A DNA stretch of 64,000 nucleotides from Rhizobium indicum (GCF_005862305.2 NZ_CP054021.1:4195501-4259500); one strand, 5' to 3'; shown: positions 50,522 through 59,716, numbered from the stretch's first letter. The notes: generated from the letters alone by a model not told the origin. Translations and numbers: made by a program.

Positions 50522-51523
50522 GTGGGATCGCTTCAACTCAAATCCATCCGCAAGACCTATGGCACGCATGAAGTGCTGAAAGGCATCGACCTCGAGGTCA
50601 AGGACGGCGAATTCGTCATCTTCGTCGGGCCTTCGGGCTGCGGGAAATCGACGCTGCTGCGCAGCATTGCAGGCCTCGAAGACGTTACCTCGGGCGCCGT
50701 CGTCATCAACGGCCGCGATGAGACGCTGACGCCGCCGGCCAAGCGCGGCATCGCCATGGTGTTTCAGTCCTACGCGCTTTATCCGCATCTGACGGTCAAG
50801 GACAATATGGGGCTCGGGCTCAAGCAGGCCGGCACCGCCAAGGATGAGATCGAAAGGCGTGTCGGCAAGGCGTCCGGCATGCTCTCGCTGGAACCCTATC
50901 TCGCGCGCCGGCCGGCCGAACTCTCCGGCGGCCAGCGCCAGCGCGTCGCCATCGGCCGCGCCATCGTGCGCGAACCGGAACTCTTCCTGTTCGATGAGCC
51001 GCTGTCGAACCTCGATGCGGCGCTGCGCGTCCAGACCCGCCTCGAAATCGCCCGGCTGCACCGCAGCCTGAAGGCAACGATGATCTATGTCACCCACGAC
51101 CAGGTCGAGGCGATGACGCTTGCCGACAAGATCGTTGTCCTGAATGCCGGGGCGATCGAGCAGATCGGTTCGCCGATGGAACTCTACAAACGACCGGCCA
51201 ATGTTTTCGTTGCCGGCTTCATAGGCTCGCCGCAGATGAATTTCATCGCGGCCGAGAAGGTCGGCGATCATAGCGCCAAGACGATCGGCGTGCGTCCCGA
51301 ACACGTGACGTTATCGCGCGAACAGGGGACTTGGGCTGCGAAGGTCGTGCATGTCGAGCATCTCGGCGCGGACACGATCATCTATCTGGAATCCGACCAG
51401 TGCGGCCTGTTGACGGCGCGCCTGTTTGGCGAGCATCAGTACGAGCCGGACGAGATCGTCTATGCGACGCCGGACCAGGCGCACGTGCATCGTTTCGATG
51501 TCGACGACCAGGCGATCCGCTAA
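50522..51523 (+). CDS. Sugar ABC transporter ATPase, UgpC/MsmK-type
   Basis: 333 residues from GTG 50522 (start [14 protein letters not shown]) with AGGGAAAG upstream; the frame opens earlier inside the oxidoreductase gene. Walker [10 protein letters not shown], signature LSGGQRQR, Walker [13 protein letters not shown] and a C-terminal TOBE/OB domain. Completes the transporter with the two permeases. A strong bidirectional terminator follows. Confidence 0.9.
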   Translation: MGSLQLKSIRKTYGTHEVLKGIDLEVKDGEFVIFVGPSGCGKSTLLRSIAGLEDVTSGAVVINGRDETLTPPAKRGIAMVFQSYALYPHLTVKDNMGLGLKQAGTAKDEIERRVGKASGMLSLEPYLARRPAELSGGQRQRVAIGRAIVREPELFLFDEPLSNLDAALRVQTRLEIARLHRSLKATMIYVTHDQVEAMTLADKIVVLNAGAIEQIGSPMELYKRPANVFVAGFIGSPQMNFIAAEKVGDHSAKTIGVRPEHVTLSREQGTWAAKVVHVEHLGADTIIYLESDQCGLLTARLFGEHQYEPDEIVYATPDQAHVHRFDVDDQAIR

Positions 51524-51540
51524 GCGCATGACAGAACGAA

Positions 51541-51576
51541 AAAAGCCCCGCCAGCCAGCCTGGCGGGGCTTTTTCA
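51541..51576. terminator. Bidirectional Rho-independent terminator
   Basis: GCCCCGCCAG at 51546-51555 pairs with CTGGCGGGGC at 51561-51570, flanked by a run of A on the left and T on the right. It serves the sugar operon on the forward strand and the NIPSNAP gene on the reverse strand. Confidence 0.9.
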
Positions 51577-51598
51577 TTTCCCGTCGTGCATGGTTCGC

Positions 51599-51904
51599 TC
51601 AACCGAGCACGGGCCGCATGAAGCTGCGTTCATAGCTGACGATACTGCGGTTGCGTTTGTCGAGCTCGAAAGCGGCCTGACATTCCGGATCGCTGGCCAT
51701 GCGCGTGCGATAGTCCTCGTAGGCGGCAAGGCTCGGGAAGGAAAACAAGGCAACGGCAATGTTGTTGGCGCCTTCGGACGGCAGGAAATAACCGTGATGG
51801 GTGCCACCCATCCTGTTGACGATCGGAATCCAGAGCCGGGCATATTCTTCGAATTCGGCTAGCTTGTAGGGATCGATCACATAACGCAGGTGGCAGGTAA
51901 TCAT
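51599..51904 (-). CDS. NIPSNAP family protein
   Basis: A 101-residue small ferredoxin-like-fold protein. The start MITCHLRYVIDPYKLAEFEE, and LWIPIVNRMGGTHHGYFLPS are typical of NIPSNAP/DUF-type dimeric alpha-beta-barrel proteins. Function unknown; family members have been linked to vesicle or metabolic roles. Single gene between two operons. Confidence 0.82.
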   Translation of the reverse strand: MITCHLRYVIDPYKLAEFEEYARLWIPIVNRMGGTHHGYFLPSEGANNIAVALFSFPSLAAYEDYRTRMASDPECQAAFELDKRNRSIVSYERSFMRPVLG

Positions 51905-52050
51905 TGAAATATCCCATCAGGTAAGATGCTGGGCGGAAGGCTGCCCGGCTGATTTGGTTTGCTCAACTTCTGACATCGAGCTGGGGGAGTTCAAGTGCTT
52001 TGTGGTGATGGCTGCATCACGATTGCTGACGGCTCGAACGAGCTGAAATG

Positions 52051-52079
52051 AAAAAAAGCGCTGTTTTGCGGCGCCTTTT
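52051..52079 (-). terminator. Terminator-like hairpin after the second polyamine-type operon
   Basis: On the reverse strand AAAAGGCGC and GCGCTTTT can pair around a nine-base loop with one bulged G, followed by more T. It lies 22 bases past the stop of the ATPase gene. Confidence 0.5.
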
Positions 52080-52100
52080 GTCTCAGCGGTATTGGCGAAA

Positions 52101-53162
52101 TCAGTCGCGGATGATGAGCAGGTCGGCTGCCATGAAGCGCAGGGTTACCGTTTCGCCGGCCTGCGGCGGGGTGGTGCCCGGGCTGTTGAACATGTCGAAG
52201 GAGATGACGTTGCCGCCGACATTCATGCGCGTGCGGATGACCGACCCCAGGAAGTGGGCCGAAACGACATGGCCGGTCAGCGCCGTGTCGCTCTTGACGC
52301 TGTCGGAGAGCGAGCCCGCTTCCGGGCGCAGCGCCAGCGAGATGGTTTCTCCGGCCTTGTGGGCAGCGACCGACTGCTTCAGCGTTATGCCCTGATCGCC
52401 GATCTGGATGCGGTTGGTATCGGGATCGACGACCTTGGCCTCGATGAGGTTCAGCGTGCCGACGAAGGAGGCGACGAAGCGCGTTGCCGGCGTATTGTAG
52501 ATCTCGAAAGGCGAACCGATCTGGTCGGCCTTGCCGGCATTCATGACGACGATGCGGTCGGAGATCGAAAGGGCTTCTTCCTGATCATGGGTGACGAAGA
52601 CCGTGGTGATGCCGAGCTGCTGCTGGATCTGGCGGATTTCCTCGCGCAGCGACACGCGGATCTTGGCGTCGAGTGCGGAGAGCGGCTCGTCGAGCAGCAA
52701 CACTTGCGGCTTGACGGCGAGCGCACGGGCAAGGGCGACTCGCTGCTGCTGGCCGCCCGACAGTTGATAGGGGAAGCGGTCGGCCAGGTGATCGAGCTTG
52801 ATCAGGCCGAGCATTTCCTTGACGCGGGCGTCGATCTCAGGTTTTGGGGCGCCGGCGACCTTGAGACCGAAGGCGACATTGTCGTGTACCGTCATGTTGG
52901 GGAAGAGCGCGTAGGCCTGGAACACCATGCCGATATTGCGCTGGTTCGGCTTCAGCGCGCTTTGGTCCTTGCCGTTGATGGTCAGCGTGCCGCCGGTTGG
53001 CGTTTCGAAGCCGGCGATCATGCGCAGAACGGTCGTCTTGCCGCAGCCCGACGGCCCGAGGAAGGAGACGAACTCACCCTTCTCGATGTTCATGTTGAAG
53101 TTCTTGACGACCTGAACCGGGCCGAAGGATTTTTGAATGTTGTTCAGCGTGAGAAAAGACAT
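52101..53162 (-). CDS. ABC transporter ATPase, polyamine type (PotA-like)
   Basis: 353 residues. Walker A GPSGCGKTT, Q-loop MVFQAYALFPNM, signature LSGGQQQR, Walker B LLLDEPLSALD and a TOBE domain at the C-terminus. Last gene of a four-gene reverse-strand operon. It is 12 bases behind the permease gene. Confidence 0.9.
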   Translation of the reverse strand: MSFLTLNNIQKSFGPVQVVKNFNMNIEKGEFVSFLGPSGCGKTTVLRMIAGFETPTGGTLTINGKDQSALKPNQRNIGMVFQAYALFPNMTVHDNVAFGLKVAGAPKPEIDARVKEMLGLIKLDHLADRFPYQLSGGQQQRVALARALAVKPQVLLLDEPLSALDAKIRVSLREEIRQIQQQLGITTVFVTHDQEEALSISDRIVVMNAGKADQIGSPFEIYNTPATRFVASFVGTLNLIEAKVVDPDTNRIQIGDQGITLKQSVAAHKAGETISLALRPEAGSLSDSVKSDTALTGHVVSAHFLGSVIRTRMNVGGNVISFDMFNSPGTTPPQAGETVTLRFMAADLLIIRD

Positions 53163-53174
53163 GAGCCAGATACC

Positions 53175-53963
53175 TTAAGCCTTTGCCGGGCGGGCTTTGC
53201 CGACGCGGGAAACGATGTTGAGCAGGCCCATGCTGAGCCAGGTGATCGAGAAGGCGATGACGGCAAGCGCCGAAGGCTCATAGGCCTTGTTGGCGCCAAC
53301 GAGCTGCAGGTAGGGACCGAAGGCCGGACGGTTCAGAAGTGCGGCAAAGGTGAATTCGCCCATGACGATCGCGAGCGTGATGAAAGCGCCTGAGAGCACG
53401 CCGCTCATGACGTTGGGAAAAATGCATTTGAACATGATGGTCGTCCATCGGGCGCCGAGGCTTTCGGCCGCTTCCGTCAGCGTGCGGACGTCGATGGCGC
53501 GCATGGCGGTATCGACGGCGCGGTACATATAAGGCAGGGACAGGGTGATATAGGAGAAGACCAGCAGGATATTGGTGCCGGTCGTCGAACCCGTCAGCGG
53601 CAGGTAGGACGAAGAATTATACATCCTGAGGTATCCGAAGACGATGACGATCGCCGGAATGACAAGCGGCAGCAACGTGATGAATTCGACGACCGGACGC
53701 ATCTGCGGCAGCCGCAGCCGCACCCAATAGGCCGTCGGCACGACGAGCAGCATGCCGAAGACGATGGTGAGCAACGCCATCAGCATCGAATAGCCGAAGG
53801 TCTCCCGGAACTGAATGTCGGAGAATACCGACTCATAAGCATCGAGGCTGTATTCGCCACGGCGCATGCGCAATGAAAACTCGATTGTGCCGATCAACGG
53901 GATGATAAAGTAGGACGCGCCGAGAATGATGGCGATCCAGGCTCCGAGACGTTGAGCTTTCAT
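53175..53963 (-). CDS. ABC transporter permease, PotC-like
   Basis: 262 residues from ATG 53963, which overlaps the upstream permease stop by four bases; longer frames are shadows. Six hydrophobic segments, beginning LGAWIAIILGASYFIIPLIG. The permease loop is EAAESLGARWTTIMFKCIFP. It ends 12 bases before the ATPase gene. Confidence 0.87.
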   Translation of the reverse strand: MKAQRLGAWIAIILGASYFIIPLIGTIEFSLRMRRGEYSLDAYESVFSDIQFRETFGYSMLMALLTIVFGMLLVVPTAYWVRLRLPQMRPVVEFITLLPLVIPAIVIVFGYLRMYNSSSYLPLTGSTTGTNILLVFSYITLSLPYMYRAVDTAMRAIDVRTLTEAAESLGARWTTIMFKCIFPNVMSGVLSGAFITLAIVMGEFTFAALLNRPAFGPYLQLVGANKAYEPSALAVIAFSITWLSMGLLNIVSRVGKARPAKA

Positions 53964-54853
53964 TTCTGCCACCGTTCGGCGCGCATGCGCAGCATGAGGT
54001 AAAGGACGTTGGAGACGCCGGTGATGACGATCATGCCGAGCGCGATGGCGTAACCGAGGTTGGCATTGTGCAGAACGTCGCCGCGGATCTGCGCATAGAG
54101 CAGGATCGGCACGATGTTCAGCGAGCTGCCGGTCAGCGCGAAAGCGGTGGCAATGGCGCCGAAAGCGTTGGCGAAGAGCAGCAGCGTCGTGCCGAGCAGG
54201 CTCGGCCAAAGGATCGGCAGCGCGACCATCGTCCAGTACTGGCGGTTGGTGGCGCCAAGAATCTGCGAGGCTTCGCGCCATTCCTTCTTCATGCCGTCGA
54301 GGGCCGGCGTCAGAATCAGCACCATCAGCGGGATCTGGAAATACATGTAGGTGATGGTGAGGCCGAAGAAGGACAGCAGGTTGAAGCCGGTGCCGTAGAG
54401 ATTGAAGCCGAACCATTCGCGCAGGAAGATCGTCACAAGGCCGGTGCGGCCGAGCGTTGCGAGGAAGGCGAAGGCGAGCGGCACGCCGGCGAAATTCGAG
54501 GCGACGCCGGAGAAGGTCAGCAGCGTCGAGCGCACGGAGGCGGGCAGGCCGCCGAGCACGACGGCCCAGGCAAGGAAAAAGCCGATCAACGCGCCGCCGA
54601 GGGCGGAGGCGACCGAGATACGGATACTGATCCAGTAAGCGCTCATGATCGATGGCGTAAAAAGATCGCCGATATTCTTCAGCGTGAAATCGCCCTCGGG
54701 CGTCAGGAACGCGCCCACCACGAGATAAAGCGTGGGCATGATCAGGAACAGCAGGGAGAATATAATGAAGGGTGCGATGCCCAGCCAGTCGATCACGCGG
54801 TCTTTGTTGATCAAGGGGGCACTGCTCGCCATCGGCGTTGAAACGGTGCTCAT
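53960..54853 (-). CDS. ABC transporter permease, PotB-like
   Basis: About 297 residues from ATG 54853 (MSTVSTPMASS), which has AGGATGA eight bases upstream; ATG 54865 is the alternative. Six hydrophobic segments, first WLGIAPFIIFSLLFLIMPTL. Permease loop EWREASQILGATNRQYWTMV, ALPILWPS. It lies just behind a strong terminator that separates it from the binding-protein gene. Confidence 0.86.
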   Translation of the reverse strand: MSTVSTPMASSAPLINKDRVIDWLGIAPFIIFSLLFLIMPTLYLVVGAFLTPEGDFTLKNIGDLFTPSIMSAYWISIRISVASALGGALIGFFLAWAVVLGGLPASVRSTLLTFSGVASNFAGVPLAFAFLATLGRTGLVTIFLREWFGFNLYGTGFNLLSFFGLTITYMYFQIPLMVLILTPALDGMKKEWREASQILGATNRQYWTMVALPILWPSLLGTTLLLFANAFGAIATAFALTGSSLNIVPILLYAQIRGDVLHNANLGYAIALGMIVITGVSNVLYLMLRMRAERWQK

Positions 54854-54882
54854 GGAAAAGCTCATCCTGGGACGTCGGAGTG

Positions 54883-54912
54883 AGAAAACCTCCCCGCCTT
54901 GCGGCGGGGAGG
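54883..54912 (-). terminator. Strong terminator between binding-protein and permease genes
   Basis: On the reverse strand CCTCCCCGCC (54912-54903) pairs with GGCGGGGAGG (54898-54889) around a four-base loop and is followed by TTTTCTC. It sits 12 bases after the stop of the binding-protein gene and before the first permease. Confidence 0.87.
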
Positions 54913-54923
54913 CAGGATCAAAG

Positions 54924-56027
54924 TTACTGAACGTTGGCGCCGACGACGGAATCCCAGTTCTTGGTAATGGTTTCCTTGCCGGCGGCCTGCTCTTCCAGCG
55001 TCGGGAAGACAGCCTTTTCATAGGCTGCTGCTGGCGGCAGCTTATCGAGCAGTTCCTTCGGGATCTTGTTGTTCTTGGCAAGATCGTTGAACCGGATCGG
55101 GTGGCAATAGCCCTTCAGCCAGCCGAGCTGACCTTCGTCGGAGTAGAGGTATTCCATCCAGAGCTTGGCAGCGTTCGGGTGCGGAGCGAAGGCGGAAATC
55201 GCCTGAACGTAGACGCCGGCAACGACGCCGGTCTTCGGAACGACGACCTCGAACGGAGGATTGCCCTTCAGGCCTTCGCCCCAGGAGAGGGCGTTGTAGT
55301 CCCAGGCGATGACGATCGGCGTGGAGCCCTGCGCGAAGGGAGCAGCCTTGCCGACGACCGGCACGAAATTGCCGCTCTTGTTCAGTTCGGCGAAGAACTT
55401 CAGGCCTTCCTCGCCTGCCTTGGCCGCGTCGCCGCCGGATGCGGAAAGACCAGCGGCATAGACGCCCTGGACAGCCTGGTTGGCGCTGCGCGGATCGCCT
55501 GCGAGGGCGACGCTGTTTGCATAGTCGCTCTTCTTCAGGTCGGCCCAGTCAGTCGGCGATTCCTTGACGAGATCCTTGTTCACCAGGAGCGCGAGAACGC
55601 CGTAATAGTCGCCGTACCAGTAGCCTTCAGCATCCTTGGCGGTATCCGGAATGGAATCCCAGGTGGAGACCTTATAAGGCTGGATCAGGCCGTCTTTCTT
55701 GGCGGACGGGCCGAAAGAGAGGCCGACGTCGATGACGTCAGGAGCCTGCGGGCCGGTGTTGCCCTTGTTGGCCTTGATGGCTTCGATTTCGTCGCCCGAA
55801 CTTGCATCCGGGTTCAGTTCGTTGACCTCGATGCCGTACTTGGCCTTGAAGCCGGCAATGACGTCGCCATAGCCGCACCAGCTGTGCGGCAGAGCGATCG
55901 TCGTCAGGCTGCCTTCCTTTTTGGCGGCGGCGATAAGTTCAGCGCTCGGCTCGGCGGCGGCAATCGCGGTCGAAGCCATGATCATCGCAGTAGAAAGCGA
56001 CAGAAGTCGAGAAATGTTAGAGATCAC
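54924..56027 (-). CDS. Periplasmic binding protein of polyamine-type ABC transporter
   Basis: 367 residues with a Sec signal (cleavage after ASTAIAA, about residue 24). Mature protein of the extracellular solute-binding family (LIAAAKKEGSLTTIALPHSW, PDVIDVGLSFGPSAKKDG, later GVYVQAISAFAPHPNAAKLW). The ligand is unknown. It is the first gene of the operon and the terminator after it should make it the most abundant product. Confidence 0.88.
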   Translation of the reverse strand: MISNISRLLSLSTAMIMASTAIAAAEPSAELIAAAKKEGSLTTIALPHSWCGYGDVIAGFKAKYGIEVNELNPDASSGDEIEAIKANKGNTGPQAPDVIDVGLSFGPSAKKDGLIQPYKVSTWDSIPDTAKDAEGYWYGDYYGVLALLVNKDLVKESPTDWADLKKSDYANSVALAGDPRSANQAVQGVYAAGLSASGGDAAKAGEEGLKFFAELNKSGNFVPVVGKAAPFAQGSTPIVIAWDYNALSWGEGLKGNPPFEVVVPKTGVVAGVYVQAISAFAPHPNAAKLWMEYLYSDEGQLGWLKGYCHPIRFNDLAKNNKIPKELLDKLPPAAAYEKAVFPTLEEQAAGKETITKNWDSVVGANVQ

Positions 56028-56132
56028 TGTTGTTCTCCTTCGGGTTTTCAGTGTCTGGCGATGCTGTTAATGAGATTACATGAAGCTTGTGTGACAGTTC
56101 GATGACGTTAATTCTGCTGTGAATAACGGGGG

Positions 56133-56159
56133 TTGCGACAAATGTTTTATTTGCGACAA
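56133..56159. promoter_or_regulatory. Direct repeats TTGCGACAA upstream of the binding-protein gene
   Basis: TTGCGACAA at 56133-56141 and again at 56151-56159, exactly 18 bases apart, start to start. They lie about 106-132 bases before the start of the operon. Spacing close to two helical turns suits an activator or repressor that binds on one face. Confidence 0.5.
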
Positions 56160-56218
56160 CGCCGTCTGTTTCCGCGAAAAATCCGCCATTGTTTTTCTTC
56201 TGTTTTAGTCTTGTCCTC

Positions 56219-57091
56219 CTAACCCGGTTTACGGAAAAGCCTGGTTTGCTCGAACAGGCCTTCCAGTGTCTTCATGCGCTCCTTCGTCTCGTCCCAGGTC
56301 GAGTTCTGAACGGCCTCGATCAGCGCTTCGACGATGAAAAGGGTAACGACGGAGGAATCCCAAGCCGATGGCGCCTCGATCCGGACGCGGAAGGCATGCC
56401 TGGCGAGCTTGGCGGCCGGCGAACCCCACTGGTCGGTGAAGACGATGATTTCGGCGCCGCGTTTGCGGGCGGCGGTCGCAAGGCTCACCATCTCCTGCTC
56501 ATAGCGGCGGATGTCGAAGATGATCAGGATGTCGCCGGCATTCATGTTGAGGGCATATTGCGGCCAGCTGCTGGAATTCGACGATAGCAGCGTCGTTGCC
56601 GGCCGGATCACCTGCATATGGGTGAAGAAATATTCGGCAAGCGCGCCGGTGATGCGGCCTCCGACGAAATAAAGGCCGCGCTTGCGGTCGGAGAGCAACG
56701 CGGCGACGCTGTCGAACGTCGCGGTGTCGAGATCAGTCAGCGTCTGGCGCAGATTACCCATGATGGCATCGGCGAAACGGTTGAGAATATGGGTGCCCGG
56801 CGCGTTCTGCGCCCAGCGGTCGTGCTTGGCGATCGGATTCGAGATCGTCGCCTCGACTTCCTGATGCAGATGCGCCTGAAAGTCCGGATAACCCTTGAAG
56901 CCGAGCTTCTGCACCATGCGCACGACGGTCGGCGTCGAGACGCCGGCGTTTTCGGCGATCGTGGTGATGCTGCCGAGGCCGGAGACCGGATAGTTGTCGA
57001 GCAGGCTTTCGGCCAGCTGCTTCTCGGCACGAGTCAACACCCCCAAATGCGAGTGTATGACGTCCGAAACCGTCTTCGACGCAATTGTCAC
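56219..57091 (-). CDS. RpiR-family transcriptional regulator with SIS domain
   Basis: A 290-residue protein. The N-terminal HTH is at about residues 20-85 (AEKQLAESLLDNYPVSGLGS, ITTIAENAGVSTPTVVRMVQ, KLGFKGYPDFQAHLHQEV). The SIS sugar/ligand-binding domain is at about residues 140-260 (RGLYFVGGRITGALAEYFFT). It is upstream of the ABC operon in the same direction and divergent from the amidohydrolase operon. It is the obvious regulator of one or both. Confidence 0.87.
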   Translation of the reverse strand: MTIASKTVSDVIHSHLGVLTRAEKQLAESLLDNYPVSGLGSITTIAENAGVSTPTVVRMVQKLGFKGYPDFQAHLHQEVEATISNPIAKHDRWAQNAPGTHILNRFADAIMGNLRQTLTDLDTATFDSVAALLSDRKRGLYFVGGRITGALAEYFFTHMQVIRPATTLLSSNSSSWPQYALNMNAGDILIIFDIRRYEQEMVSLATAARKRGAEIIVFTDQWGSPAAKLARHAFRVRIEAPSAWDSSVVTLFIVEALIEAVQNSTWDETKERMKTLEGLFEQTRLFRKPG

Positions 57092-57174
57092 TTAATATGC
57101 TCCCCGGGATGGTCTGGCGCCACTTTCCCACTCAAAGTTAACAACGCTGTCATAATCCATGTCAACCACTGTCA

Positions 57175-57190
57175 TGAAAAGAAATTTTCA
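57175..57190. promoter_or_regulatory. Inverted repeat TGAAAA...TTTTCA, RpiR operator candidate
   Basis: TGAAAA at 57175-57180 and TTTTCA at 57185-57190 flank a four-base GAAA centre. It lies between the RpiR gene and the amidohydrolase gene, just upstream of a TTGACA hexamer at 57199. Sites of this kind are typical for RpiR regulators. Confidence 0.5.
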
Positions 57191-57218
57191 GTGGATGCTT
57201 GACACCGACCGAAACCTG

Positions 57219-57228
57219 AAGAATTCTT
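57219..57228. promoter_or_regulatory. Palindrome AAGAATTCTT at the predicted -10 region
   Basis: A perfect ten-base palindrome 15 bases after TTGACA (57199-57204), so it covers the expected -10 region of the amidohydrolase promoter. It could be a second operator or part of the promoter. Confidence 0.4.
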
Positions 57229-57260
57229 TTCTTCATCAAGAATTTGTTAAGGGATAAGGA

Positions 57261-58040
57261 GTGGCGCCTTTGGTGCTGGCCCGGCCGAAAATCCTCAGTG
57301 AAGCGGACGGTGACTGCGTCGGGATCGAACGCATCCACGGCCGGAGCCCGGTGCTTCTGGTCTGCGAGCACGCTTCGAATGCGCTTCCAGCCCTTTTCGG
57401 CGATCTCGGCCTGCCCAGCGAAGCGCTCTCCACTCACATTGCCTGGGACCCGGGCGCGCTTGCGGTCGCCCGCATCCTATCGGAAGCGCTCGACGCGACG
57501 CTCGTTTACCAGCGGTTCTCCCGGCTTATCTACGACTGTAACCGGCCGCCCAGTTCACCCGGCGCCATGCCGGAGACCAGCGAAATCTACGACATTCCCG
57601 GCAATAGGGATTTGAGCCCCGAAGAACGGCTTGCGCGCACAGACGCGCTCTATGTGCCTTTCCACGACGCCATTCGCGGGCTGATCCGCGATCGCCGGGC
57701 GAGGGGGCAGGACAGCATCATTGTGACGATGCACAGCTTCACGCCGGTCTATCACGGCCGCGAACGCGCGGTCGAACTCGGTATATTGCACGATGAAGAT
57801 AGCCGGCTCGCCGACCGCATGCTGAGGGCAGCGGCCGAGGCGCCGCTTTACAGAACGGAACGCAACGAGCCTTACGGGCCTGAGGACGGTGTGACGCACA
57901 CGCTGATCCTGCACGGGCTTTCGAACGGCTTGCGCAATGTGATGATCGAGGTCCGCAACGACCTCATCGCAAACGATATCGGCCAAGGGGTCATGGCCGA
58001 TTATTTGAAAGGGCTGCTCCAGCAAAGTCTGGACGCCTGA
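57261..58040 (+). CDS. N-formylglutamate amidohydrolase family protein
   Basis: 259 residues from GTG 57261 (AAGGA is adjacent; a GTG at 57273 is also possible). Family motifs: LLVCEHASNALP with metal-type His, THIAWDPGALAVA, and SFTPVYHGRERAVELGILHD. Classical members cleave N-formylglutamate in histidine breakdown; related enzymes hydrolyse other N-acyl- or gamma-glutamyl amides. Position before a glutamine-synthetase-like gene makes a gamma-glutamyl amide a plausible substrate here. First gene of a five-gene forward operon. Confidence 0.82.
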   Translation: MAPLVLARPKILSEADGDCVGIERIHGRSPVLLVCEHASNALPALFGDLGLPSEALSTHIAWDPGALAVARILSEALDATLVYQRFSRLIYDCNRPPSSPGAMPETSEIYDIPGNRDLSPEERLARTDALYVPFHDAIRGLIRDRRARGQDSIIVTMHSFTPVYHGRERAVELGILHDEDSRLADRMLRAAAEAPLYRTERNEPYGPEDGVTHTLILHGLSNGLRNVMIEVRNDLIANDIGQGVMADYLKGLLQQSLDA

Positions 58041-58159
58041 ATAATAAGAAGACCCGAGGGAGCAGTTTAACTGCGAACGTCCGCATGGCGCAAATGCCGC
58101 GGACAATTGGCACTGAATCGGCCCGCAATTCCGCGGCCAATCGTGAACAGGGGGAAGTC

Positions 58160-59716
58160 ATGTCGGATTATACCGAACTGGACAAGAAGCAGGATGTGCA
58201 CATCCTGCATTCCATGGGTTATGCCCAGGAACTCGAACGGCGCATGAGCTCGTTTTCGAACTTTGCCGTCTCATTTTCCATCATCTGCATTCTCTCCGGC
58301 GGCATCAATTCGCTGGCGCAGGCGACCTCGGGTGCCGGCGGCGCCGCCATCGGCATCGGCTGGCCGGTCGGCTGCTTCATCTCGCTCGTCTTCGCCATCG
58401 GGATGGCGCAGATCAGCTCGGCCTATCCGACGGCCGGCGGCCTCTATCACTGGAGCTCGATCCTCGGAAACCGCTTTACCGGCTGGGTGACCGCCTGGTT
58501 CAACCTGCTCGGTCTCGTCACCGTGCTGGGCGCCATCAATGTCGGCACCTATTATTTCTTCATGGGGTCGTTCGGCACTAGCTATTTCGGGCTGACCGAC
58601 ACGACGACGGTGCGCATCATCTTCCTCGTGGTCATCACCGGCGCGCAGGCGCTCGTGAACCACATGGGCATCGGACTGACCGCGAAGCTGACCGATTTCT
58701 CGGGTTATCTCATCTTCGCGACCGCTATCGCGCTTTCGGCCGTCTGCCTCATCGCAGCGCCCTCCTACGAGATCGGCCGCCTTTTCACCTTCGCCAACTA
58801 TTCCGGCGAAGTCGGCGGCAATGTCTGGCCTTCCACCTCCGGTGCCTGGGTCTTCCTGCTCGGCCTGCTGCTGCCGATCTACACCATCACCGGCTATGAT
58901 GCCTCGGCGCATACGTCGGAAGAGACGGTCAAGGCTGCCGAATCGGTCCCGCGCGGCATGGTCGCCTCGGTGCTCTGGTCGGCGCTTTTCGGCTATATCA
59001 TGCTGTGCGCCTTCGTGCTCATGCTGCCGAATATGGATGATGCGGCAAAGCAGGGCTGGAACGTGTTCTTCTGGGCGATGGACAGCCAGGTCAACCCGAT
59101 CGTCAAGGACATTCTCTATCTTGCCATCCTCGTCAGCCAGTGGCTGTGCGGCCTTGCGACCGTTACTTCGGTCTCGCGCATGATCTTCGCCTTCTCGCGT
59201 GACGGCGGTCTGCCGGCGTCGAAGGTCCTGTCGAAAGTCAGCCCAAAGCACCGCACGCCGGTGGCTGCGATCTGGACCGGCTCGATCCTCTCGGTTCTGT
59301 TCGTCTGGGGCTCCTCGCTCGCTACGATTGGTGACACGCCGGTCTATACGATCGTCGTCTCGTGCACGGTCATCTTCCTGTTCTTCTCTTTCGCCATCCC
59401 GATCACGCTCGGCCTGTTCGCCTGGGGCACGTCGAAGTGGGACAAGATGGGACCGTGGAACCTCGGCGAAGGCGTCTTCAAGCTCTTTGCCGTGCTGACC
59501 GTCATCGCGATGATCCTGATCTTCATCCTCGGCATTCAGCCGCCGAACGAATGGGCGCTCTACATCACCGTCGGTTTCCTGGTGCTGACGGCGATCGTCT
59601 GGTTCGGATTCGAAAGCCGCCGCTTCAAGGGGCCGCCGATCGGTGCGGAAGTGGCAAAGCGTCAGGCCGAGATCGCGGCCGCCGAAGCAGCCGTCGGCGA
59701 AAGCGGCGAAAACTAA
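58160..59716 (+). CDS. APC-family amino acid/amine permease
   Basis: 518 residues from ATG 58160 (GGGGAAG upstream). About 12 hydrophobic segments, with the APC signature LSGGINSLAQATSGAGGAAI near the N-terminus and GYDASAHTSEETVKAAESVP in the middle. Transports an amino acid, amine or amino alcohol by proton symport. Located between the amidohydrolase and synthetase-like genes, so its substrate should be the compound used by that pathway. Confidence 0.88.
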   Translation: MSDYTELDKKQDVHILHSMGYAQELERRMSSFSNFAVSFSIICILSGGINSLAQATSGAGGAAIGIGWPVGCFISLVFAIGMAQISSAYPTAGGLYHWSSILGNRFTGWVTAWFNLLGLVTVLGAINVGTYYFFMGSFGTSYFGLTDTTTVRIIFLVVITGAQALVNHMGIGLTAKLTDFSGYLIFATAIALSAVCLIAAPSYEIGRLFTFANYSGEVGGNVWPSTSGAWVFLLGLLLPIYTITGYDASAHTSEETVKAAESVPRGMVASVLWSALFGYIMLCAFVLMLPNMDDAAKQGWNVFFWAMDSQVNPIVKDILYLAILVSQWLCGLATVTSVSRMIFAFSRDGGLPASKVLSKVSPKHRTPVAAIWTGSILSVLFVWGSSLATIGDTPVYTIVVSCTVIFLFFSFAIPITLGLFAWGTSKWDKMGPWNLGEGVFKLFAVLTVIAMILIFILGIQPPNEWALYITVGFLVLTAIVWFGFESRRFKGPPIGAEVAKRQAEIAAAEAAVGESGEN

